Positions 37,264 through 46,883 of a DNA stretch of 64,000 nucleotides are shown piece after piece. The translations under genes were made by a program, and so were the position numbers. Origin of the DNA: Lysobacter silvisoli (lineage in GTDB: Bacteria; Pseudomonadota; Gammaproteobacteria; Xanthomonadales; Xanthomonadaceae); contig NZ_QTSU01000001.1 of NCBI RefSeq assembly GCF_003382365.1, positions 1,364,001-1,428,000 on the forward strand. Direction: 5' to 3'. Under the pieces are notes generated by a model. It ran no database searches. It saw nothing but the letters and a program-made list of their open reading frames with translations, and had not been told where the DNA came from. The stretch's first letter is position 1, and each line of letters starts with the position of its first letter.

Positions 37264-38226
37264 TCAGCCGCCCAGCCGATCCAGCACGTCCACCAGCTCC
37301 GGCGCCAGCGGCGCATTCAATAGATACGGTTCGCGCCCGCCATCGAGCGCGAACTCCAGGGTCGAGGCGTGCAGGAACAGCCGCTTCAACCCGGCCTGCT
37401 CGCGCAGGCGCTTGTTCGCCTCCGGCTCGCCGTACTTGTCGTCTCCGGCTACCGGGTGGCCGATGTGCTGGGCGTGCACGCGGATCTGGTGGGTGCGCCC
37501 GGTTTCAATGCGCACCTCGCAGTAGGATTGCCCGCCGCGCCGCTCCAGCACCTTGAAGTGGCTCAGCGAGGGCTTGCCGTCGCGGTGGACCTGCACATGG
37601 CGCTCGCCGCCCTGGCGCAGGCCGATGTGCAGGGCCGCGTCCACGCTCATCACCCCGTCGGGCAGGCGTCCGGTCAGCATGGCCAGGTAGCGCTTGGCGA
37701 TACCGCCGTCCTCGCGCATCAGCGCCTGCAGTTCGGTCAGGGCCGAGCGCTTCTTGGCCACGATCAGCAGGCCCGAGGTGTCGCGGTCCAGCCGGTGCAC
37801 CAGTTCCAGGGTCTGGCCCGGGCGCAGCGCGCGCAGGGTCTCGATCGCGCCGAAACTGATGCCGCTGCCGCCATGGCTGGCCACGCCGGAGGGCTTGTTC
37901 AGGGCCAGCAGGCGCGCGTCCTCGAAGACGATGGCCGCGTCCAGGGCATCCATGAAGCCCTTGGGCGGCGCCGCTTTTTCTCCCTGCTCGCTGAGACGGA
38001 CCGGCGGAATGCGGACCTCGTCGCCGGCCTCGAGCTTGCGTTCAGCCTTGGCCCGGCCCCCGTTCACGCGCACCTGGCCGGAACGGACCAGCTTGTAGAT
38101 CAAGGACCTGGGCGCGCCCTTGAGTTGCCCGAGCAGAAAATTGTCCAGGCGCTGGCCTTCGCGGTCGTCGGGTACGCGAACGGTGCGGGCGCCGGCGCCC
38201 GGGTTGGAAGCGGTTGCGGAGGTCAT
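37264..38226 (-). CDS. rluC: 23S rRNA pseudouridine(955/2504/2580) synthase
   Basis: A 320-residue pseudouridine synthase. An N-terminal S4 domain (GQRLDNFLLGQLKGAPRSLIYKLVRSGQVRVNGGR) is followed by the catalytic RluA-family core with HRLDRDTSGLLIVAKK (nucleophilic Asp) and RIETGRTHQIRVHAQHIGHP. RluC rather than RluD is inferred from its position divergent from rne, as in E. coli and many gammaproteobacteria. It stands opposite rne across a 521-base gap. Confidence 0.9.
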   Translation of the reverse strand: MTSATASNPGAGARTVRVPDDREGQRLDNFLLGQLKGAPRSLIYKLVRSGQVRVNGGRAKAERKLEAGDEVRIPPVRLSEQGEKAAPPKGFMDALDAAIVFEDARLLALNKPSGVASHGGSGISFGAIETLRALRPGQTLELVHRLDRDTSGLLIVAKKRSALTELQALMREDGGIAKRYLAMLTGRLPDGVMSVDAALHIGLRQGGERHVQVHRDGKPSLSHFKVLERRGGQSYCEVRIETGRTHQIRVHAQHIGHPVAGDDKYGEPEANKRLREQAGLKRLFLHASTLEFALDGGREPYLLNAPLAPELVDVLDRLGG

Positions 38227-38747
38227 CGTGGAAAGCGTTATCTGTTACACTCGCGACGCGAGATAAGGTTTTGATTTCGCTGGGAGTTGTTCGGCAGGTC
38301 GCGCCAGTGGGGCACGACCGCCGAAGACGGGCCGAAAGCCCAACCCGGCGATTCCGGTCCGCGTCTAACCACTGCCCACGGGGCAGCCATGTTAGCAGCG
38401 ACGGTCCGGCGGAACCCGCCCTCGCCCGGTGGTCCGTCCTCAGGTCGGCGCCATCGCGATGAACACGACCCGTGCGACGCCAAGGCCGGCAAAGCCCTGG
38501 CGGGCGCCGGGACCCCGCCCCGCGCGACGTTCGCGTCGCCGGTTTCGAAAGTCAGGCTTAGATAAGAAAGAGAGCGCTCCCGCGGCATGCCGTGGTGTCG
38601 TAGCGCTGGTAGTGGAAGCCTCCCCGGCGCGTGCCGGGCGCGCAGCGGTCCGCCGCTTGCCGCCGCACGAACCGCGACGGAGGGGCTTCGGTTCCCAGAC
38701 GAAACGCCATGGCGTTCCGCGCGGTAGAGCGCGCGAGGAACGCAACA
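38227..38747 (+). promoter_or_regulatory. rne leader and rluC/rne divergent promoter region
   Basis: A 521-base gap without a gene. In E. coli rne also has a long leader (361 nt) that RNase E itself binds to limit its own message; the same rluC-rne arrangement and a longer leader occur here. The region is full of small stem-loops (for example 38316-38340 around GGGCACGACC, and 38624-38646 CGGCGCGTGCCGGGCGCG). A GAGGAA ribosome site at 38735-38740 ends it. An upstream-extended reading of rne starting at 38631 is not supported. Confidence 0.5.
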
Positions 38748-41700
38748 ATGAAGCGCATGCTGATCAACGCGACGCAGGCGGAAGAACTGCGCGTCGCTAT
38801 CGTCGACGGACAGAACCTGTACGACATCGACATCGAGCAACCGGCCAAGGAACAGAAGAAGTCCAACATCTACAAGGGCCGCATCACCCGGCTCGAGCCC
38901 TCCCTGGAAGCGGCCTTCGTCGAATACGGCGCCGAGCGCCACGGCTTCCTGCCGCTGAAGGAAATCTCCCGCGACTATTTCCAGTCCGGGGTCGACCACA
39001 ACAAGGCCGGCCTGCGCGAGCTGCTGCGCGAAGGCCAGGAAGTGGTGGTCCAGGTCGATAAGGAAGAGCGCGGCAACAAGGGCGCGGCCCTGACCACGTT
39101 CATCTCCCTGGCCGGCCGCTACATGGTGCTGATGCCCAACTCGCCCACCGCCGGCGGCGTCTCGCGCCGGATCGAGGGCGACGACCGCGCCGCCCTCAAG
39201 GAGGCGATGGACAAGCTGGCCATCCCCGACGACATGGGCGTGATCATCCGCACCGCCGGCGTCGGCCGCGACGCCGAAGAGCTGCAGTGGGACCTGGACT
39301 ACCTGCTCCAGGTCTGGAAGTCGATCGCCGAGGGCGCCCTGAGCAAGCCCTCGCCGTTCCTGATCTACCAGGAATCGCGCCTGATCATCCGCGCCCTGCG
39401 CGACTACATGCGTCCGGACATCGGCGAGATCCTGGTCGACACCGACGAGATGTACACCGAGGCGCGCGAGTTCGTCGAGCAGGTCATGCCGCACAACCTG
39501 CGCAAGCTGAAGAAGTACGGCGACGACACCCCGCTGTTCAACCGCTTCCAGATCGAATCGCAGATCGAAAACGCCTACGAGCGCACCGTGCGCCTGCCCT
39601 CCGGCGGCGCCCTGGTCATCGACCAGACCGAGGCCCTGACCGCGGTGGACGTGAACTCGGCCCGCGCCACCAAGGGCGGCGACATCGAGGAAACCGCGTT
39701 CAACACCAACCTGGAAGCGGCCGAGGAAGTGGCCCGGCAGATGCGCCTGCGCGACCTCGGCGGCCTGGTGGTGATCGACTTCATCGACATGTCCTCGAAC
39801 AAGCACCAGCGCGAGGTCGAAAACCGCCTGCAGCACGCCCTGCGCCAGGACCGCGCGCGCGTGCAGATCGGCCGCATCTCGCGCTTCGGCCTGCTCGAGC
39901 TCAGCCGCCAGCGCCTGCGCCCGTCGCTGGGCGAGTCCAGCCAGATCGTCTGCCCGCGCTGCGACGGCCACGGCCGCATGCGCAGCGTCGAGTCGCTGTC
40001 GCTGTCGATCCTGCGACTGGCCGAAGAGCACGCGATGAAGGAGAACACCGGCCAGGTGCTGGTGCAGGCCCCGACCGAGATCGCCAACTACCTGCTCAAC
40101 GAGAAGCGCCGCGCCCTGAGCGAGATCGAAAAGCGCCACGACGCGCCGATCGTGATCGTCGCCGACGAGCAGCTGCACACCCCGCATTACGAAGTCACGC
40201 GCATCCGCGAGAACGAGCTCGGCGAGGAATCGGCCAAGCCCAGCTACCAGCGCGGCACCCCGCGCAAGCTGCCCACGCACGCGCTGACCAAGGCCCATCT
40301 CAACATCCCCGATGCGCCGATGGTGACCAACGTCAAGCCCGCCCAGCCCGCGCCGATGCGCGAGCCGCGCGAGGAGCCCGCGGTCGCCGTGGCCGCCGCC
40401 CCCGTCGCGGTGGCGGTGGCGCCGGCACCGCAGGTGGGCGTGTTCGGCCGCATCCTCAACTTCTTCCGCGGCGAACCCGCGGTCCCGGCCGCGCCGGCTC
40501 CGGCCGCGCGCACGCAGGATCCGCGCGGCGGCCGTAACGACCGCGGCGACCGCAACGGCCAACGCCGCGACGGCCGCAACGATCGCAACGACAACCGTGG
40601 CAACGGCAAGGGCGGTCGCGATGGAGGCCGCCGCGACGAACAGCGCCGCGAGGGCAAGCCGCAGCAACAGCAGCAAGCCCAGGGCGGCCAGCAGGCGGGC
40701 CGCAACAAGCAGCAGGATCAGCAGCAGGGCCAGGGCAAGCAGCAGAACAACGGCCAGCAGCAGAACCAACAGCAGCAGAAGCAGGCCCAGGGCAAGCAGC
40801 AGAACAACGCGCAGCAGAACGCTCAACAGGGCGCGCAGCAGCAGCAAAACCCGAAGCAGGCCGGCGACGAAGCCCGCACCCAGCAGCAGGCGCAGGGCGG
40901 CAACGCACCGCGTCCGCCGCGCGAGCCCAAGCCCGCCGCGCCCAAGCCTGAAGCGGCCAAGCCCGAGACCGCGAACGCCGCAGCCGCTGTAGCGGCCGCA
41001 CCGGCCGCCATCGCCGCCGCCGCGCTGCCCGCTGCCCCGTTGGAAGCCGCCGACGCCAGCGCCAAGCTCGAAACCGATGCCGCGCTCAACGCCAGCAACG
41101 AAAACGGTGCGCCTGAAGGCGCCGCGGCCGATGCCGCCGGCGAAGGCGGCGGTCGCCGCCGTCGCGGCCGTCGCGGTGGCCGCCGCCGCCGTCGCGGTGC
41201 GGGCGAAGCCGGCGCCGCCGGCGAGGCCGCGCTGCACGACGACGTGCTCGGCGACGACGAGGACGATCTGGGCGACGAGCCCGGCGCCGCGCCGACGCCG
41301 GCCGCCACGCGTTCGCAGCCGGAGTTCGACTTCGACGACGATGCCGCCGCTCCGGTGGCGCCGCAGCCGACGTCCGCGCCCGCCGCGGCGCAGCCGGTCG
41401 CAGCCGCCGTTGCCAGCGTGGCCGCCGCGGCGGCCGCGCCGGTGAGCGCGCCGGGCGCCGCAGAGGCGGTGCGTGTGCCGGTCGCCGAGCCGGCGGCCGC
41501 TACCCAGGCCGAAGCGGTCGAGCCCGTCGCAGCCGCGCCGGTCGTCGAACCCGCCCCGGCCGTGATCGCCGCGCAAGCCGCGGTCGCGGCGTCGGAACCG
41601 GTCACGCCCAAGCCCACGCCCACGCTCGAAGCGCAGCCGTTCCAGGCCAAGCCCCTGGAGACCAGTGCGCCTTACGAAGCCAAGGCCTTCGAAGCGCCCA

Positions 41701-42104
41701 AGCCGTTCGAGCCCGCCAAGCCGTACGAGGCGCCCAAGCCCTTCGTGCAGACCGCTGTGGTCGCTCCGCAGTACGCGCAGCCGGCCGCGCCCAAGCCCGA
41801 AGCGCCCAGTGCGCCGGTGCAGCCTGCTGTGGTCGAGCCTGCTGTGGTCGAGCCCGAAGTCGTGCCCGCGCCGGCCGCGGTGGAAGAGACCGTCGTCGAG
41901 CCGGCGGCCGTCGTTCCGGCCGCACCCGCGCCGGTCGAAGCCGCCCCGGTCGACAAGACCGAGCCGCGCGGCGAAGCCGACACCCTGCCCCGCACCGGCG
42001 GCCTGTTCGACCACGTCCCGCAGCCGGCCGCAGCGGACGCGGCGGTGGAAGGCGAGGCCCAGACCGACGAAGGCGAGCGCAAGGACGACGCGCGCAACGG
42101 CTGA
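38748..42104 (+). CDS. rne: Ribonuclease E
   Basis: An 1118-residue endoribonuclease, the degradosome core. Residues 1-510 are the catalytic half: S1 domain ([21 protein letters not shown]), 5' sensor, DNase I-like domain with [20 protein letters not shown] and VVIDFIDM holding the two catalytic aspartates, and the zinc-link [10 protein letters not shown]. After about residue 540 comes an amphipathic [13 protein letters not shown] (about 565-577), placed like the membrane-targeting helix of E. coli RNase E, then Arg/Asp/Gly- and Gln/Asn-rich segments (about 580-700), Ala/Pro-rich repeats, a [15 protein letters not shown] patch (about 803-820, likely RNA binding) and a closing KPFE/KPYEA repeat stretch. 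A terminator follows. Confidence 0.96.
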   Translation: MKRMLINATQAEELRVAIVDGQNLYDIDIEQPAKEQKKSNIYKGRITRLEPSLEAAFVEYGAERHGFLPLKEISRDYFQSGVDHNKAGLRELLREGQEVVVQVDKEERGNKGAALTTFISLAGRYMVLMPNSPTAGGVSRRIEGDDRAALKEAMDKLAIPDDMGVIIRTAGVGRDAEELQWDLDYLLQVWKSIAEGALSKPSPFLIYQESRLIIRALRDYMRPDIGEILVDTDEMYTEAREFVEQVMPHNLRKLKKYGDDTPLFNRFQIESQIENAYERTVRLPSGGALVIDQTEALTAVDVNSARATKGGDIEETAFNTNLEAAEEVARQMRLRDLGGLVVIDFIDMSSNKHQREVENRLQHALRQDRARVQIGRISRFGLLELSRQRLRPSLGESSQIVCPRCDGHGRMRSVESLSLSILRLAEEHAMKENTGQVLVQAPTEIANYLLNEKRRALSEIEKRHDAPIVIVADEQLHTPHYEVTRIRENELGEESAKPSYQRGTPRKLPTHALTKAHLNIPDAPMVTNVKPAQPAPMREPREEPAVAVAAAPVAVAVAPAPQVGVFGRILNFFRGEPAVPAAPAPAARTQDPRGGRNDRGDRNGQRRDGRNDRNDNRGNGKGGRDGGRRDEQRREGKPQQQQQAQGGQQAGRNKQQDQQQGQGKQQNNGQQQNQQQQKQAQGKQQNNAQQNAQQGAQQQQNPKQAGDEARTQQQAQGGNAPRPPREPKPAAPKPEAAKPETANAAAAVAAAPAAIAAAALPAAPLEAADASAKLETDAALNASNENGAPEGAAADAAGEGGGRRRRGRRGGRRRRRGAGEAGAAGEAALHDDVLGDDEDDLGDEPGAAPTPAATRSQPEFDFDDDAAAPVAPQPTSAPAAAQPVAAAVASVAAAAAAPVSAPGAAEAVRVPVAEPAAATQAEAVEPVAAAPVVEPAPAVIAAQAAVAASEPVTPKPTPTLEAQPFQAKPLETSAPYEAKAFEAPKPFEPAKPYEAPKPFVQTAVVAPQYAQPAAPKPEAPSAPVQPAVVEPAVVEPEVVPAPAAVEETVVEPAAVVPAAPAPVEAAPVDKTEPRGEADTLPRTGGLFDHVPQPAAADAAVEGEAQTDEGERKDDARNG

Positions 42105-42125
42105 TCCCGCTACGCCGACGTAACG

Positions 42126-42157
42126 AAACGGGCCGCGAAAGCGGCCCGTTTTTTTGT
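42126..42157 (+). terminator. Intrinsic terminator after rne
   Basis: AAACGGGCCGC / GCGGCCCGTTT, an 11-bp stem with a GAAA loop, followed by seven or more T. It lies 21 bases past the rne stop. Confidence 0.92.
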
Positions 42158-42163
42158 TGCTGT

Positions 42164-42533
42164 CCCTTCTCCCGCTTGCGGGAGAAGAGCTTGCCCTCGA
42201 GTGCTTGTATCGGGGGCGCGCGGAGGGCGGATGAGGGCGCGCCATGGCGCGGCTAGCGGCGCAAAAGGCCACCCCGCGCGCCCTCACCCCAACCCCTCTC
42301 CCGCGAGCGGGAGAGGGGCAAAACCAAACGCGGTCCCTTCCCTTCTCCCGCTTGCGGGAGAAGGTGCCCGGAGGGCGGATGAGGGCGCGCGACGGCACGG
42401 CTAGCGGCGCAAGTTGGTTAGCCCGCGCGCCACAACCCACACCCCGGCCCGACCGCATAGCGGTCGGGCGTTCGGTGCAGCGCGAGCCAATGGCTCGAAA
42501 ACGCTGCCCCTCACCCCGCAAGCGGGTGAGGGG
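42164..42533. repeat. Cluster of CTCTCCCGC/GCGGGAGAG-type inverted repeats
   Basis: Four hairpins: 42164-42187 and 42341-42364 (both with CTTCTCCCGCTTGCGGGAGAAG), 42281-42319 (CCTCTCCCGCGAGCGGGAGAGG) and 42507-42533 (CCCCTCACCCCGCAAGCGGGTGAGGGG). A direct repeat, GGAGGGCGGATGAGGGCGCG plus about 40 more related bases, starts at 42222 and 42370 (148 bp apart). A separate perfect hairpin is 42447-42469 (GCCCGACCGC-ATA-GCGGTCGGGC). Together they fill the 485-base gap 42105-42589, which has no gene. Confidence 0.8.
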
Positions 42534-42589
42534 CTCAAGGCATGCTGTCTATTCCTACTGCTTGCGGGAGGAGGACGGGTTCAAGCGCC

Positions 42590-43237
42590 CTAAATCGCGC
42601 TAGCCGGATCCGCCAACCCATACTGCCCCGCCAACCTGGCCAGCGCGATGGTGTCGACGATGCCCAGCTTCTCGAACAAACGCGTCTTGTGCGTGTTGAC
42701 CGTCTTCGCGCTGAGGCTGAGCTTGCGCGCGATCTCTTCCTGGCGCAGGCCCTGCACCAGCAGCAGGGCGATCTCGACCTCGCGCGGCGACAACTGGTCG
42801 AACGGCGAATCGCCGCCGTCCACCTTGGCCAGGGCCAGGTTCTGCGCGATCGCGCTGGCCAGGTAGCGCTTGCCGCGCGCCACGTCGCGGATCGCGCGCA
42901 GCAGTTCGCTGGCGTCGCCGCCCTTGCCGACGTAGCCCGACGCGCCGGCCTCGAGCAGGCGCTTGGGCATCGGCCCGTCCTCCAGCACCGAGACGATGAT
43001 GACGCGGGTGCCGTGATCGCCCTTGACCACGCGTTCGGTCACTTCCAGGCCGCTGTAGCCGGGCAGGTGCAGATCGCACAGCACCACGTCGGGCTGCAGA
43101 CGGCGGATTTCGGGCAGAGCGAGCTCGCCGCTTTCCGCGTCGCCGACCACTTCGATGTCGGTTTCCGCCGTCAGGATCATGCGCATGCCGGTGCGGACCA
43201 GCGCGTGATCGTCGACGAGATAAACGCGTATGGTCAT
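42590..43237 (-). CDS. LuxR/NarL-type response regulator, GacA/UvrY-like
   Basis: A 215-residue two-component regulator. The receiver domain has DDHALVRTG (acidic pocket), phospho-acceptor VLCDLHLPGYSGLEV (Asp about 54) and K in GYVGKGG; the C-terminal HTH is LSPREVEIALLLVQGLRQEEIARKLSLSAKTVNTHKTRLFEKLGI. The sequence resembles GacA/UvrY, which drive small RNAs that bind CsrA, but the sensor kinase is not nearby, so the assignment is tentative. GAGGA before the ATG sets the start. Confidence 0.85.
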   Translation of the reverse strand: MTIRVYLVDDHALVRTGMRMILTAETDIEVVGDAESGELALPEIRRLQPDVVLCDLHLPGYSGLEVTERVVKGDHGTRVIIVSVLEDGPMPKRLLEAGASGYVGKGGDASELLRAIRDVARGKRYLASAIAQNLALAKVDGGDSPFDQLSPREVEIALLLVQGLRQEEIARKLSLSAKTVNTHKTRLFEKLGIVDTIALARLAGQYGLADPASAI

Positions 43238-43383
43238 GCGATCCTCAAGGCCATCCTGAAGCCTGTTGCGGGCGAGGCTACGCGGCACGCCTGCACCGCG
43301 CAAGCCGCCGCGAACCAATGGCACATCCGGTCATTGCCGGGGCTATGCAAACTGCATTCACTACGCTTGGCAAAGGAATCCAA

Positions 43384-44289
43384 ATGCTGTTCAAAAGCCG
43401 CCTGACCGCCGTCGCCATCGCGGTCGCCCTCGCCGCCTGCGCGCAAACTCCCAAGCTCGATCCGAACCCGCCCGCGCCCCGCGTGGACGCGGCCGCGCAG
43501 CCGGCCGCGGCGGCCTGGCTGGCCGACGTGGTGGCCATGTCCGACGCCGCCGACGCGCAGGCGCGGCGCGATGCGCTGCAGCAGCGCATGCGGGGCCTGG
43601 GCTTGCAGTGGCAGGGCGTGCCTTTCGCTTCGGGCGAGCACCAGGGCGTGAACCTGCTGGCCGACGTGTCCGGCGATGCCGCCGCGCCGTTGCTGCTGCT
43701 GGGCGCGCATTCCGACAAGGTCGAACATGGCCGAGGCGCCACCGACAACGCGTCCGGCTGCGCCACCGTGCTGGCTCTGGCCGAACGCTTCCGCCGCGAA
43801 CCGCTGCGCCATCACCGCGTCGCGATCGCGTTCTGGGATCTGGAAGAACTCGGCCTACTCGGCGCCAAGGCCTACGTGGCCGACGGCAAGACCAAGCCCG
43901 CCCTGTACGTGAACTTCGACGTGTTCGGCTGGGGCGATACCTTGTGGATGATGGCGCCCGACGCGGCCCAGCCTTTGGTCGCGGCCACGCAAAGCGCCGC
44001 CGACGCCGCTCAACTGGGCCTATCGGCCGGCGACAAGTACCCGCCCTCGGACCACCTGCCTTTCATCAAGGCCGGCTGGCCGGCGGTGTCGTATTCGCTG
44101 ATCGGCGCGCCCGAGATTCCGCTGATCCTGGACGCCTACGCCGGCAAGAAGCCCAAGGCGCCGGCCAAGGTCATGCAGGTGATCCACAGCGACGCCGACA
44201 CCGTCGGCCAGATCGAACCCGTGGCCGCCGCGCGCGGCGTGGATGCGATCGAACAGGCGCTGCGCGCCTGGGACGCGCAGTCGAAGTAA
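43384..44289 (+). CDS. M28 family zinc peptidase, lipoprotein
   Basis: A 301-residue secreted aminopeptidase-like enzyme. The lipobox is AVALAAC (Cys about 19). Metal-site motifs of family M28 are visible: GAHSDKVEHGRGATDNASGCA (first His and bridging Asp), WDLEELGLLGA with catalytic and metal Glu residues, VNFDVFGWGDTLW (Asp) and a late HSDADTVG (His). Substrates of the family are N-terminal peptides, but relatives include other amidases. The start is chosen with AAAGGA upstream; a longer frame to 43318 spoils the signal peptide. Confidence 0.85.
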   Translation: MLFKSRLTAVAIAVALAACAQTPKLDPNPPAPRVDAAAQPAAAAWLADVVAMSDAADAQARRDALQQRMRGLGLQWQGVPFASGEHQGVNLLADVSGDAAAPLLLLGAHSDKVEHGRGATDNASGCATVLALAERFRREPLRHHRVAIAFWDLEELGLLGAKAYVADGKTKPALYVNFDVFGWGDTLWMMAPDAAQPLVAATQSAADAAQLGLSAGDKYPPSDHLPFIKAGWPAVSYSLIGAPEIPLILDAYAGKKPKAPAKVMQVIHSDADTVGQIEPVAAARGVDAIEQALRAWDAQSK

Positions 44290-44298
44290 GCCCTGGCG

Positions 44299-44325
44299 CC
44301 GCCGCTCCCGCCAAGGGAGCGGCGG
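44299..44325 (+). terminator. Hairpin after the M28 gene
   Basis: A perfect 11-bp stem CCGCCGCTCCC / GGGAGCGGCGG with a 5-base loop, 10 bases past the stop at 44289. There is no T run. Confidence 0.45.
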
Positions 44326-44348
44326 ATCGCGCCGTGACTCCGCTTCCT

Positions 44349-44431
44349 GTGCGAGCGGCGTAAGCCGCGATCAGGCACCGAACTCGCACGGTGCTCTCAC
44401 TGGCGCAATCGCGGCTCACGCCGCTCCCACA
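44349..44431. repeat. REP-like pair, GCGGCGTAAGCCGC / GCGGCTCACGCCGC
   Basis: GTGCGAGCGGCGTAAGCCGCGAT at 44349-44371 and its inverse TCGCGGCTCACGCCGCTCCCACA at 44409-44431 form a spaced inverted pair (a BIME-like arrangement) between the M28 and PEP-mutase-like genes. Confidence 0.75.
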
Positions 44432-44536
44432 CAACGCCATCCGCCATCGCCGGCCCACGTCGCCGTCCGAAAACGGCCAGCGGCTTAACGCATCGGCTGC
44501 GATCATGGCGCCCTCCCCTACGCACAGGATCGCCGC

Positions 44537-45334
44537 ATGACCGCCCACGCCTTCCGCCAACTGCACCAGCACGGCCTGTTGCGCCTGACCAATGCCTGGG
44601 ACGCGGGCAGCGCGCGCCTGATGGAAAGCCTGGGTGCGCCGGCCGTGGCCACCACCAGCGCCGGCCTGGCCTGGTCGCAGGGCTATGCCGACGGCGACCG
44701 GCTGCCGATCGCGCGCGTGCTCGACGCCGTGGCATCGATCGCCCGCGTCATCCGCGTGCCCTTGAGCGTGGACATGGAAGGCGGCTACTCCGACGATCCC
44801 GCCCAAGTCGCGCAGCACGTGCTGCGCGTGGCCGAACTCGGCGCCGTCGGCATCAACCTGGAAGACGGCGGCGGCCAACCCGAGGCGCTGTGCGCCAAGA
44901 TCGAGGCGGTCAAGCGCGCCTGCGCCAGCGCGGGCTTGGACGTGTTCGTCAACGCCCGCACCGACGTCTACCTGCGCGGCCTGGCGCCGGAGGACGAGCG
45001 CGTGGCCATGACCCTGCAACGCGCGCAGCGCTACCGCGAGGCCGGCGCCGACGGCCTGTTCGCGCCGGGCCTAAAAGCGCGCGAGCAAATCGCCGCCGTG
45101 GTCGCCGGCACACCGCTGCCGCTGAACCTGCTGGCCCGCGTCGGCCTTCCGCTGGCGGAGGAACTGCAAGCCCTGGGCGTGCGCCGCCTCAGCGCCGGCG
45201 CCGATCTGGCCGAAACCATGTTCGGCCGCACCGCGGCGCTGGCTTCGGGCTTTCTCGCCAATGGCGACAGCGCGCCGCTGGCCGCCGAGGCCATGCCCTA
45301 CGACCGCATCAACGCGCTGTTCGACGAACGCTAA
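44537..45334 (+). CDS. Isocitrate lyase / PEP mutase superfamily protein
   Basis: A 265-residue (beta/alpha)8 enzyme. Motifs: LLRLTNAWDAGSARLMESLGAPAVATTSAG, a metal-binding LSVDMEGGYSDDPAQ and GINLEDGGG, and VFVNARTDVYLRG. The superfamily (PrpB, oxaloacetate decarboxylase, PEP mutase, petal-death protein) cleaves or forms C-C or P-C bonds in 2-hydroxy or 2-oxo acids. The KKCGH catalytic motif of PrpB/isocitrate lyase is absent, so this is not the canonical lyase; the substrate is unknown. No other catabolic genes lie beside it. Confidence 0.82.
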   Translation: MTAHAFRQLHQHGLLRLTNAWDAGSARLMESLGAPAVATTSAGLAWSQGYADGDRLPIARVLDAVASIARVIRVPLSVDMEGGYSDDPAQVAQHVLRVAELGAVGINLEDGGGQPEALCAKIEAVKRACASAGLDVFVNARTDVYLRGLAPEDERVAMTLQRAQRYREAGADGLFAPGLKAREQIAAVVAGTPLPLNLLARVGLPLAEELQALGVRRLSAGADLAETMFGRTAALASGFLANGDSAPLAAEAMPYDRINALFDER

Positions 45335-45394
45335 ACCGCGTTCGTCGCGGTACAGTGAGGCCAGGCGCGCCCCGCGCAGCGCCGAGGCGCAGGC

Positions 45395-46759
45395 ATGCAC
45401 CATTGGCTCACCGGCACCTTCGCGCATGTCGCCGCCAGCGCGCTGGCGGTGCTGATCTATGTGCTGACCACGCGCGCCGCGCAGGAGCGGCGCGCGCCGG
45501 CCTCGGCCATCGCCTGGGTCGCCGCGTTGGCGCTGCTGCCCTACTTCGCGCTGCCGCTCTACCTGGCCTTCGGCCGCCGCCGCCTCACCCGCGAACGTGC
45601 GCGCGCCCGCACCCTGCCCGCGCACCGCCCGCACTGGGCCGCCGAACTGCTGGCCTCGCTGGGCATGCCCGCGGCCGCGCCCGCGCGCACCCGCTTCGAC
45701 GCCGACGGCGCCGCCGCGCTGGAAGCGGTACTGGCCCTGATCGGCGGCGCGCAGCGCAGCTTGGACGTGTGCACCTTCATCCTGGGCAACGACGCCACCG
45801 GCCAACGCGTGCTGCAGGCGCTGGCCGCCGCGCAAGCGCGCGGCGTGCAGGTGCGGCTGATGCTCGACGGCGTGGGCTCGCTGCTCAGCGCCCGCGCGCC
45901 GCTGCGCGCGCTGCGCCGCAGCGGCGCCCAGGTCGCGTTCTTCCGCGCCCTGCTCGAACGCCCCGACGGCGCGCCGCGCAACCTGCGCAACCACCGCAAG
46001 CTGGCCATCGCCGACGGCGCGCGCCTGTGGAGCGGCGGCCGCAATTTCGCCGACGAATACTTCGTGGACCGCCAGAGCGTGCCGGCCTGGCTGGACCTGT
46101 CCTTCACCGTCGAAGGCGCCGCCGCGGCCGACGCCGCCGACCGTTTCGAGCGCGACTGGCGCCGCGCCCGCCATCTGCCGCGCCTGCCGCCGCCGCACCA
46201 GCGCCGCACCGATTCGGAAGCCGCCGATGCGGCGCAATTCCTGCCCAGCGGCCCGGAACTGCCCGAGGACACCGCGCAGGCGCTGCTCACCGCCGCCGGC
46301 TACCGCGTGCGCCGGCGCCTGCTGGCAGTCACCCCCTATTTCGTGCCCGACGAGGGCCTGCAGATGGCGCTGAAGCTGGCCGCGCTGCGCGGCGTGCAGG
46401 TCGACATCGTGTTGCCCGCACGCTCCAACCATCGCCTGGCCGACCTGGCCCGCCGCCGCGCCCTGCGCGACCTGGCCGCGGCCGGCGTGCGCTTCTGGCT
46501 GCACCCGCGCATGCTGCACGCCAAGGTCGTGGTGTTCGACGACGACCTGGCCATGTGCGGCTCGATCAACCTGGACCTGCGCAGCCTGTTCCTCAATCAC
46601 GAGGCCTCGCTGCTGTTCTACGGCCGCGGCGAGATCGGCTGGCTCGACCGCTGGATCCAGGCCCGCATCGGCGAGGCCCAGCCCTACCGCCCGGCGCCGG
46701 CGGGCCTGGGCATGGACCTGGTGGAAGGCGCGGTGCGCGCCGTCGCATTCCAACTCTGA
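45395..46759 (+). CDS. cls: Cardiolipin synthase-like phospholipase D protein
   Basis: A 454-residue membrane enzyme. Two N-terminal hydrophobic segments (residues about 9-30 and 36-58) are followed by two HKD active sites: NHRKLAIADGARLWSGGRNFADEY and HAKVVVFDDDLAMCGSINLDLRS. This arrangement fits bacterial cardiolipin synthases that join two phosphatidylglycerols, releasing glycerol. Whether it belongs to ClsA, ClsB or a distinct subgroup cannot be settled by eye. It follows the lyase gene by 60 bases in the same direction. Confidence 0.9.
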   Translation: MHHWLTGTFAHVAASALAVLIYVLTTRAAQERRAPASAIAWVAALALLPYFALPLYLAFGRRRLTRERARARTLPAHRPHWAAELLASLGMPAAAPARTRFDADGAAALEAVLALIGGAQRSLDVCTFILGNDATGQRVLQALAAAQARGVQVRLMLDGVGSLLSARAPLRALRRSGAQVAFFRALLERPDGAPRNLRNHRKLAIADGARLWSGGRNFADEYFVDRQSVPAWLDLSFTVEGAAAADAADRFERDWRRARHLPRLPPPHQRRTDSEAADAAQFLPSGPELPEDTAQALLTAAGYRVRRRLLAVTPYFVPDEGLQMALKLAALRGVQVDIVLPARSNHRLADLARRRALRDLAAAGVRFWLHPRMLHAKVVVFDDDLAMCGSINLDLRSLFLNHEASLLFYGRGEIGWLDRWIQARIGEAQPYRPAPAGLGMDLVEGAVRAVAFQL

Positions 46760-46883
46760 GCCGTTCGCCGGGCCCTGGCACAGCCGTTGCCGATCTGCGT
46801 CACAAGTTTCATGCTTTTCCCCAGCGCCGCGCGCCGATCCGTGTTTCCATGGGCGCGCACCACGCCACGGGGCCCGCTACGCC

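Noticed and set aside
38631-38747. Upstream extension of rne
   Set aside because: No ribosome site; composition unlike RNase E; GAGGAA precedes the internal ATG at 38748.
42447-42469. Hairpin GCCCGACCGC-ATA-GCGGTCGGGC as terminator for the response regulator
   Set aside because: It is 120 bases from the gene end, has no T run and belongs to the repeat cluster.
38238-42521. Long antisense open frame (1427 codons) opposite rne
   Set aside because: High GC gives long open frames opposite real genes; the sense strand holds the full RNase E motif set.
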